From Halichondria panicea (lineage: Eukaryota; Porifera; Demospongiae; Suberitida; Halichondriidae): a stretch of 64,000 nt of DNA. Location: positions 4,233,442 through 4,297,441 of the forward strand of contig NC_087379.1 in assembly GCF_963675165.1 (NCBI RefSeq). Direction: 5' to 3'. Below the pieces are notes generated by a model. It saw only the letters and a program-made list of their open reading frames with translations, ran no database searches and was not told the origin of the DNA. A program made the position numbers and the translations under genes. Positions 56,666 through 64,000 of this stretch are shown in pieces; positions within the stretch are counted from its first letter, which is position 1, and every line of letters begins with the position of its first letter.

Positions 56666-57748
56666 TTATCCATTCTTGGCTTGTGCTTGAATCGCTTTCA
56701 CCATTTCATCGGAAGTTGCGTAGATCTTCTGCTCGAGTTGACCACCTTTTGGTTGAAGATTTTTAGCTTGCTGAAGAACAACTCCCCAATCTTTGTTGGC
56801 TGCTTTTAGATTGATCTCGATGTAGATCGCAGCTTGCTGTGGTGAAATACTTTGAAGATGTCCAATTGTTTCTTTCATATCATCACTTAGTGCAAGCCAT
56901 CCGTCGGCAACATTTGCGGAGTAAGCAACAACCTTCTCTGTATTCTTTTGGAGGCCAGATATTTGGCCCTCGATCAGATGGAGCTGCGCAACTTCAGATT
57001 TCATTTCTTTGATTGCAGTTATCAAATCATTTACATTCTTCATTGCTTCTGCATACTCAGCAAGCAGAACACCTATGGCAATTAATTCCCCTACAATAAT
57101 AATACCACCAATAAGTACACCAACGCCAGTTTCAGACAACAATGCTGTAGCAACAACTGTTACCGGTAGAGATATTCCAAAGGCAAGAATAGCAAAGATT
57201 TCTAAATCGGCTTTAGTTTTCCATTCGACAAGACTTGCCTGATCCTCTTGTATTTTTGTGTTGTCTTTGGTCATCACTTTGATTGCTTCTGTGAAATCTT
57301 TTTGAAATTCGTTGTACAATGGTTCAAAACCATCATGGAATTGCTTGGTACTAGTAGCAAGTTTGTTTGCCTTAAATAACTTGCTCTGCAATTCCGGGAT
57401 AAGAGCTCCTTTGAGGGCCTGCACAAACTCATCCCTTGCATCCACATCGCCAGCTCGGAGTCTTGGAACCAATTCCAGCAGCACATCGTATGTTGCCTGG
57501 AAGGTATTGGCATAGTCAATGATCTCAGCAGTAGTATTGATGAGGGGAGGCCAAATGTTGTCGACCCATTCTTGAGATTGTTTTTTGGCGGCTTTTTGGT
57601 GATCTTGGAGCGTCGGTATTTCAGGAATAATGATATTAGCTTGCTGGATGATCAGGCGAGCATTCACGGTCACACCAGTTGCACCAGCCACTGAATACTT
57701 CACATTCTGACCTTGATTTGTCACTGTAGTTGATTTTTCAGCTTCCAT
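56666..57748 (-). CDS. Alpha-helical pore-forming-toxin-like protein (ClyA/HBL type), candidate transfer
   Basis: A complete intronless frame of 360 residues. I start at the ATG at 57748 (MEAEKST); an in-frame ATG 25 codons upstream adds a stretch unlike the rest. The protein is almost all predicted helix. One hydrophobic hairpin lies at residues ~184-230 (FAILAFGISLPVTVVATALL then a Gly-rich turn and IGGIIIVGELIAIGVLLAEY), with long amphipathic helices before (~50-180) and after (~231-330). That layout is the hallmark of ClyA, HBL/NHE and similar toxins, where the hairpin inserts into membranes. There is no obvious signal peptide. The lack of introns and the family's mainly bacterial range suggest acquisition, but this is inference. 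It could instead be an unrelated helical protein. Confidence 0.6.
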   Translation of the reverse strand: MEAEKSTTVTNQGQNVKYSVAGATGVTVNARLIIQQANIIIPEIPTLQDHQKAAKKQSQEWVDNIWPPLINTTAEIIDYANTFQATYDVLLELVPRLRAGDVDARDEFVQALKGALIPELQSKLFKANKLATSTKQFHDGFEPLYNEFQKDFTEAIKVMTKDNTKIQEDQASLVEWKTKADLEIFAILAFGISLPVTVVATALLSETGVGVLIGGIIIVGELIAIGVLLAEYAEAMKNVNDLITAIKEMKSEVAQLHLIEGQISGLQKNTEKVVAYSANVADGWLALSDDMKETIGHLQSISPQQAAIYIEINLKAANKDWGVVLQQAKNLQPKGGQLEQKIYATSDEMVKAIQAQAKNG

Positions 57749-59640
57749 TGCAGCGATTAGCCTATACAGGAAATAGCACAATTCACTGAATGGATGCCGC
57801 TTTTTATATGACTTGAATGACAATTATAACCTCGGTCCCAGGCCGCTTTGTTTCCTATGTCTGTACATGCGCTGTGAGATGACAACATGAACTTTTAACC
57901 AGTCTGCGCATGTGCAGAGATATGCCTTAGTTATCTCACGATCTCACCGCAGACTAATAGCTAAGCCTAAGGTCAAGTGGTTGTGTGTGGATAATAGATT
58001 CTAGACCACTACACTTAGTACTTAGTCTTTTACTGCATGTATATAGCTCAGAGAAGGGCAGTAAATCAAAGTGGGCAGCCCCAAAACCCACAGTGGTGGG
58101 TGATGTGTATAGAACTGATATTGGTGAGCAACAGAGTGATATATGTGATGCTGTCAGAGTACTTCCAGTGTGTGGAAGCATCTGTACTAGCTATAATTAT
58201 AGTGATCTAGTGAGTGAGCACGAGCAAGAGTTTTGAAAAGGCCATTGCACCTTTGTCCAGAGGTAATTGTTCTTGTTCCTTGCCAACAGCTCTGAAATGT
58301 TTAGTGGCGTTAAATCCAAGGTTAGCCTAGGTCAAAGGTCACAAAATTCAGTCTGAGCATGCGCAAACATACCAGTCTGCGGGTGAACTGAAAACATGGC
58401 CATGGCCTTATGTCCTCTGGCCTTAGCCAATCACATGTCTGCATAAAATTATGATTTTCTACTGCTACAGTATCACTCTGCTAACTAACTGAAAACATAG
58501 CCTATGGCCTTAATAATAATTATTCATCTCAGAAAGAATTAATCATGCAATAATGACAAAACATAAATGAACTAAAATAACAATCAACATAAACGTGACA
58601 TTATCATGCAAAACATCAGAATAATAAACACAATCAACATGAACATGACTTTTTTAGTTTCAATAAGGGAGGTTGTGAATAGCAAGCAACACCTTGATAG
58701 GTGTGGGTATATGTAACATTATTTACTGATTCAGTCCGTATCTTAGGTGATGTCCAGTAATTATATTATTTATATCCCGTTGCTACGTTGTTGCCAAGTG
58801 CAATATGCAGCATAATGCACTGCTGAAAGTCATAATGCACTGACCGCAAAGTCATAATGCACTAACCACAAAACGCCCCTCCGGCATTAGACAGACAATT
58901 AAATTAAGCAGACAATAATTATTGTATCATGAGAAATAACAAGTAGACTCTATATATCAAAGTAAGTCCAGCCATGCAGGAATGTTCAGCACTACTGGAG
59001 TTTCTTTGCAACCATGCAAGTTTTAAAATTGTTCAAGGTTCATTTTGTGGAAGATTCTGTGTTCCTAGATCTAGTCCTCGACTTTGTGATGCATGTCAAT
59101 TCTGCTTCACCATAATTACATGTATAGCACTAGAAGCGGCTCTTTTTGCTGGGGGCTTGAGCTGTTTTACAGCAGTGTATAGAGGCGAGCTTCTTTGGCT
59201 TGGTTGTGATGCCGAAGATAGTGGAGGGCTATTCGAGCAGCATTTAAAATACACTGAGTAGTGGGGTGGGGCTGTTTCTTCGCAGCAGTAAGTAGTGTGG
59301 GGCTCTTTCTTTGCAGTAGTGGGGGTGGGGCTGTTTTGCAGTGCTTTCAGCGTTGGATTTTGTGTCAAGCCATTCCTCTGTCATGCCAATCTAATACGCT
59401 GCATATACTTGCGTCTAGAAGAGAGAAGAGATGGAGCTGTGTCTAGAGTTGTCTTTGTCATCTTTTTGTGCAGTTTATATTGTGTTACTAAGACAGTGTT
59501 ATGTTGCTATGCCCTCGGGATATAAACTAGTTATAACACGTGCACTCAGGATGTGTTGGATTCTTCTTGCAACCATACAGACTAGACTATTACTATTGTT
59601 GAGATTGACTGCCAATAAACATTTTTATATTTCATATAGA
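57749..59640. other. Gene-poor stretch
   Basis: Short open frames at 57985-58236 and 58974-59261 have no recognisable family. CCTCGGTCCCAGGCCG at 57830 is a lone TAGCCTCGA-type end close to the toxin-like gene's 5' side. CATAATGCACT is repeated three times at 58810-58862, and GTGGGGCT three times at 59262-59335. Confidence 0.5.
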
Positions 59641-59649
59641 TCTAGTAAA

Positions 59650-59978
59650 TTCACAATAAGGGGATAGTACCAGCAAACTATACAAAGACAGCAACTCAAA
59701 AACCAACAACTAAAAAGGTAATGGATGGACAACTATTTATAAGAGTCAGGTCCCAGGGGGTGATGAGAATATTTCTAGAATGATCCAGAAACAAGGATGC
59801 ATGATCAATGTGAGAATAAACAACCACAAAGAAAAACTGTGAATTACACAACAGCGTAAATGCATGGGTATGACATAGGATAAATAGTACATCAGGATAA
59901 AACAGGATAGAACAGGATAGAACAGGATAAATCATGAACAATCACGCCAGTACACATGCCAACATACCGCCGGCCAAG
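59650..59978 (-). mobile_element. Possible 3' LTR of the Bel/Pao element
   Basis: Just downstream of the pol-type frame (minus strand), a purine-containing CGGCCGGCGGTA precedes TGTTGGCATGTGTACTGG, a plausible LTR start at about 59970. A short tandem (GATAGAACAG) lies inside. The 5' LTR is outside the window, so the boundaries are estimates. Confidence 0.35.
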
Positions 59979-60033
59979 ACCGAATGGTCTTAAAGTATAG
60001 TTTCAAAACATTTCCTTGCATATAAGTTCATCT

Positions 60034-63000
60034 TCAATGTTGTTGTTCTTCACTTGGTAGTAGGAGTGCGAGCTTGTTAATCGGGCGTTTGTATACACCA
60101 TTTGAAGTCTTGATGGTTGCCACACGAACTAAACCATCGTGTCCGGGGTGAACTTCAATCACTCTAGCCAGTGGGCATTCGTTGAGTAGAGGGGAATCTT
60201 CTTTGATAACGACCATATCGCCAATGTGGAGATTTCTGGTGGGATGTTTCCACTTGTGGAATGGGGTTGCAGATAATTGCCTTCGCCCACCAACACGTAG
60301 CAGATTGTAATTATCAACAATTAGGTTCAGTGTGAGGAGTGAATTAGACTTAGATAGTGGTTGCTTGCTGAGTATGTGCTCAATTTCTGTCTTGAAATGA
60401 GCCGCTTGGATAATCCTTAATCCAATAGTTTTCTGCTTCTTGGAGCTCTGACATGGTCAGAGGTGTAAGAATTCTCTTGGAATGATCCTTGAATCTGCTA
60501 TTTTTCATAAAGCGAATGATCCAACAGGTGACACGATTGAGTTGGTTGAGTTTTGAAAACCGATCGACTGGAATCACAGGTTGGGGGAATGTTTGTATGA
60601 CCACTAATGAAATCTCTGTTCCTTCATCATCATGGCTGTTGGGAGTAAGTTCAACTTGTGTTGGCCAATTGGTTTGGTCTTGCTTGAGCCAGTCAGGACC
60701 GCTCCCACCAGAGAGGGTGATCTAGCAATTCAGAGGGGCAGAGGCCCCTGGATGCACAGTCAGCAGGATTCTGGAGTTCATTAATGTGTTTCCATTTGTC
60801 TGGTGGCATCAAATCAAGGATGGCTGAGATCCTGTTGCCCACATAAGTCTTAAAACGCTTAGGACTGCCGTCCAACCAATTCAGCACTACTGTGCTGTCT
60901 GTCCAGGCATGTATGTTAGACAATGGTATGCAGAGTACTCGTTTGACGTGGTGTAGCAATTGAGAAAGTAGATGTGCACCACAAAGTTCGAGCCTTGGAA
61001 TTGAGAGACGCTTGATCGGCGCTACCTTTGTCTTGGACATTACCAGAGAGATTTGATGGAGACCAGAAGTATCTGTGAGACAAAGATATACAACAGCAGA
61101 ATAGGCTGACTCTGAGGCATCTGAAAAACCATGGAGCTGGGTGGATACAATTTCTGTGTCTGTGTCGAAGTGGCAACGGGGAATGAGCCATAGTTCGGGC
61201 AATTCGGTCCGCCATTTCGACCAGATGTCTTTGATATGCATTGGAACTGGATCGTCCCAATCTATTCTCTCCTCCCATACCTTCTGCAGCAGAATCTTCA
61301 CCTTGATGGTGGCAGGTGAGAACCACCCAAGCACATCAAATGTCTTGGCGATGTCTGATACTAGGGCTCGTTTGGTCAGTGTTTCAAGTGGAGGTGGTTT
61401 GGCAACAGTGAGTCGAAAATGATCCTTCTTTGCGCTCCACTCAATCCCTAGAGTCTTGGTGTATTCATCATTGGTGGGTAGCAGTTGTAGTGTCTGACTG
61501 TCTCTGAGCTCGGGAGATATGTTTTGTAACACAGTGGTGTTGTTAGAATTCCATTTCCTGAGTAAGAATTCTCCCTTTGCAAAAAGACCATGTAGTTGTC
61601 GTTGGAGCTCAACTGCTTCTTCAATCGAGTTAGCACCTGTTAGACAGTCATCGACGTAGAATGAAGTGTTCACTACGTTTGCAGCTTGTGGAAACTCAGT
61701 AGCATGATCAATAGTATTTTGTTTGACTGACATGTTTGCTGCAAAAGCAGAAGCAGAGACACCAAATGTAATTCTCGTCATTCTGTAATCGACTAGAGTG
61801 TTGTCGGGCTTGCTGCGCCACACAAATCTGTGGAGATCCCGATTGGATTGAGTCAGTTCAACAGCCCTGTACATCTTGCTCACGTCAGCTGTGATCGCAA
61901 TCTTGTGTAGTCGAAATTGTAATAGAACATCTATCAGTGGAGGGTGTACGGTGGGTCCGACCAACAGTGTGTCGTTCAGTGAGACACCGGTGGTAGACTT
62001 GGCTGACGCGTCAAATACAGCCCTGATCTTCGTAGTCGTACTGTGCTCCTTGTGAACAGCATGCATTGGCAAATAAAACACATCTTCATTTTGTTTCTGT
62101 AAATCAGCAACTGGAACAATTTCAGCATGATTCAGGTCCATATATTCTTCCATGACAGCAGCAAATTGTGAGAATTGTTCCTTGGAGCGTAAGGTCTTTT
62201 CTAGGGATAGAAATCTGCGGACGGCTTGTGCTCTGGATTCTCTAATCGATTTGGCATGTAGATCCTTGGGAAGTGGGACAATAAATCGACCAGTTTCTCT
62301 ACGAGAGTGGTTTCTTTCAAATTGGTGAACAACAGTGCGTTCTTGTGGGGAGAAGTTTGATCCAGTTTTGGTGCTTTCTTCTATTTCCCAGAACTTTCTC
62401 AGGATGTCATCACCAGAGGTAACAGATACATGGTAATTAGTGATCTTGTCAGGAGTAGTGGAGAGTTTTCCTGTCTTTCCAGCAAGTACCCAGCCGAATG
62501 CCGTTTCAAATGCCACAGGGGATATTGATCCAGTTGGTCCCTTCCGCCGGCCCTGCAGTAACACCTCAGTGTAAATATCAACTCCAAGAAGTATGTCAAT
62601 TCTTCCAGGTTGGCCAAAGTCTGGGTCAGAGAGGTTCAAATCGGATAGGTGCTCCCATTTCGAATCAAATGGAGTGGGTTGCACTGGTAAGTCACAGGTG
62701 ACCCTTGGGACCACTATCGCAGTGACTGGCATCTTTTCATTTGGTGAATCAGTCGGTGAGATATAGAAAGTGGAGACTGAGTGCAGTGGGGAGTTGTGAG
62801 ATATTCCCGCTATTCCAGTGATCTCAAGATTCTTCGATGATCTTTGTAAGTTGAGAGATTGCACCAATCGTTGCGACACAAACGAGATTGATGAACCAGT
62901 GTCCAGTAGACCACGTGCTCTGATCTGAGAACCATTGGGAGCATGGATTAACACTTGGCAGGTCATTAAAAGCGTATGTGAGCCCGATCCAACCTGTCCA

Positions 63001-63269
63001 ACATTAGTAGATACAACGCTGGCTGTGAGAGATTGCTCGATCGTTGGAGGGTCCTTGGTGGTTGACTGTGAGTCAGGAGGTTTAGCATCAGGAGGTTTAG
63101 CATCAGTGTGCAACAAAGTATGATGAGTTTTTTGACACTTTTTACACCGATGAATACTTGTGCAGTTTCTCGCCATGTGTCCTGTTCTGAAGCAGTTCAG
63201 GCATAAGTTGTTGGAACGGATAGTTAGCAGCATTTTGTCATGGGGTATAGGTTCTTGAACTTGGGGCAA
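60034..63269 (-). pseudogene. Bel/Pao retrotransposon pol: protease, RT, RNase H; integrase core missing
   Basis: The main frame (60693-63269) reads in order: zinc knuckle CLNCFRTGHMARNC, aspartic protease LLDTGSSISFV (~residue 120), the RT with DVSKMYRAVEL, YVDDCLTG and GILWSAKKD-like blocks, an RNase H-like FSDASESAY (~735) and HINELQNPADCASRG near the end. It stops at WWERS. The protein then resumes in another frame (about 60380-60692: QTNWPTQVELTP, MSELQEAENYWI). It next reaches LRVGGRRQLSATPF, where the integrase zinc-binding region begins. It passes directly to the C-terminal block GDMVVIKEDSPLLNECPLAR (60034-60216). The DDE integrase core that should lie between is absent. Confidence 0.88.
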
Positions 63270-64000
63270 GTGTATAAAGGATGTTTCTCAGTCTTGCACA
63301 CGACACAAACAGTAGCATTCACCTCAGACACATGTCCGATATGAGATGGAATCAATCTGGGTGGTTTTCTTGAGTCGTTTCGAACATGTTTTCTTTCTTG
63401 GGTAGAGCAGGTCTCTGCAGCTTGGGCATGGAGGTTGAGAAATTCCAATATAGCCTGGTAATGAGGTACGCTTTTTGTGGCTTGGCTAGTCTTTTGCCAT
63501 TCAAACATGGTAGTTTGGTCGAGCTTTAGTTCCATCATGGATGTGATGAAGGCTCCAGAGGGATCTTGGTCCATCGCCTTGAGGGCGCGCAGATGTTGTT
63601 GAACGGTATCGTGAAGACGTCTCAATTCTTTGCCAGAACCATCTTTAAGACTTGGGGCTTCACATATCTTCTGGACGTGGGTTTGATGAATTAGCCTTGG
63701 TCGGTCGTATCTCGCCTTGAGCGATGCAATTGCTTCCAAGTACTGATCACCCGATTGCGACAATCCTTCTATGACTGCCTTTGCAGATCCATCCTTCAGG
63801 GAATGGCGAAGATAGGCCAGTTTCTCAGCATTGCTAACGTCCCTGCGGCTGTGTATGGACACATCAAACTGTTCCCAGAATGTTTGCCAACTGAGCAGGT
63901 CACCATTGAATGTAGCTATTTCAATTTTGGGAAGATTGACTCCACGAGTCGGAGTTTCTGGTGTGGTAGGGACGAGAGCTTCTGTACTAGGGCTGTAGAG
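63224..64000 (-). pseudogene. Bel/Pao gag region, partial at window edge
   Basis: The frame is open to base 64000, so the true start lies outside. It shows the DUF1759-type gag block (IATFNGDLLSWQTFWEQFDV, AEKLAYLRHSLKDGSAKAVI) and a first zinc-binding CVVCKTEKHPLYTCPKF. It ends at 63224, overlapping the pol frame by 46 bases. In relatives the sequence usually runs on in one frame, so the overlap is probably a frameshift mutation; a programmed shift is possible. Confidence 0.82.

Noticed and set aside
58974..59261. Cys-rich 95-residue plus-strand frame
   Set aside because: Not recognised, no spaced cysteine pattern of a known domain, and it sits just before a putative LTR.

Overview
The window looks like a piece of a metazoan nuclear genome, most likely a demosponge. 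It is A+T-rich, its genes have introns, and no operons are seen. The genes belong to families known from sponges and cnidarians: a Four-jointed-type kinase, a MATH-BTB protein, a giant beta-helix protein with about nine membrane segments, a death-domain plus ZU5-like protein and a DCAF17-like protein. Species assignment is an inference from gene families; I could not run a search.

Layout. 0-9 kb is gene-bearing: a Four-jointed/FJX1-like kinase (+), a frameshifted MATH-BTB gene (+) and a 1,271-residue beta-helix/membrane protein (+). 9-19.4 kb holds two spliced minus-strand genes. One is a five-exon membrane-anchored death-domain/ZU5-like protein whose splice phases all match. The other is a DCAF17-like gene of about ten exons. 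Small TA-flanked inverted-repeat elements sit in the introns. 19.3-36.8 kb is almost wholly transposon-derived. It holds an RLE-type LINE inside a CAGTGGCGG-ended element, a broken GPCR, a piggyBac transposase split into two opposed halves, trinucleotide arrays, and a family of elements ending in TAGCCTCGAT..CCAGGCCG that make 9-bp target duplications. 36.8-52 kb is a repeat field: a perfect 226-bp direct repeat pair, minisatellites at 40.4-42.5 kb and 47.5-47.9 kb, a four-deep nest of elements at 42.9-45.8 kb, and ~760-bp tandem units at 49.5-51.3 kb. 52-56.5 kb is sparse, with a few more inverted-repeat elements.

56.7-57.7 kb carries an intronless gene whose predicted shape (long helices around one hydrophobic hairpin) resembles ClyA/HBL-type alpha-helical pore-forming toxins. 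59.6-64 kb is a minus-strand Bel/Pao LTR retrotransposon running off the right edge. It keeps gag, protease, reverse transcriptase and RNase H, but the integrase core appears deleted.

The most unusual system here is the TAGCCTCGA-ended family. It is defined by 9-bp duplications at five loci. It ranges from 45 bp (two ends only) to about 2.2 kb, and its longer members carry gene-like cargo, including a RecQ-helicase fragment. This resembles Mutator-type gene capture (Pack-MULEs). No transposase for the family is visible in the window.
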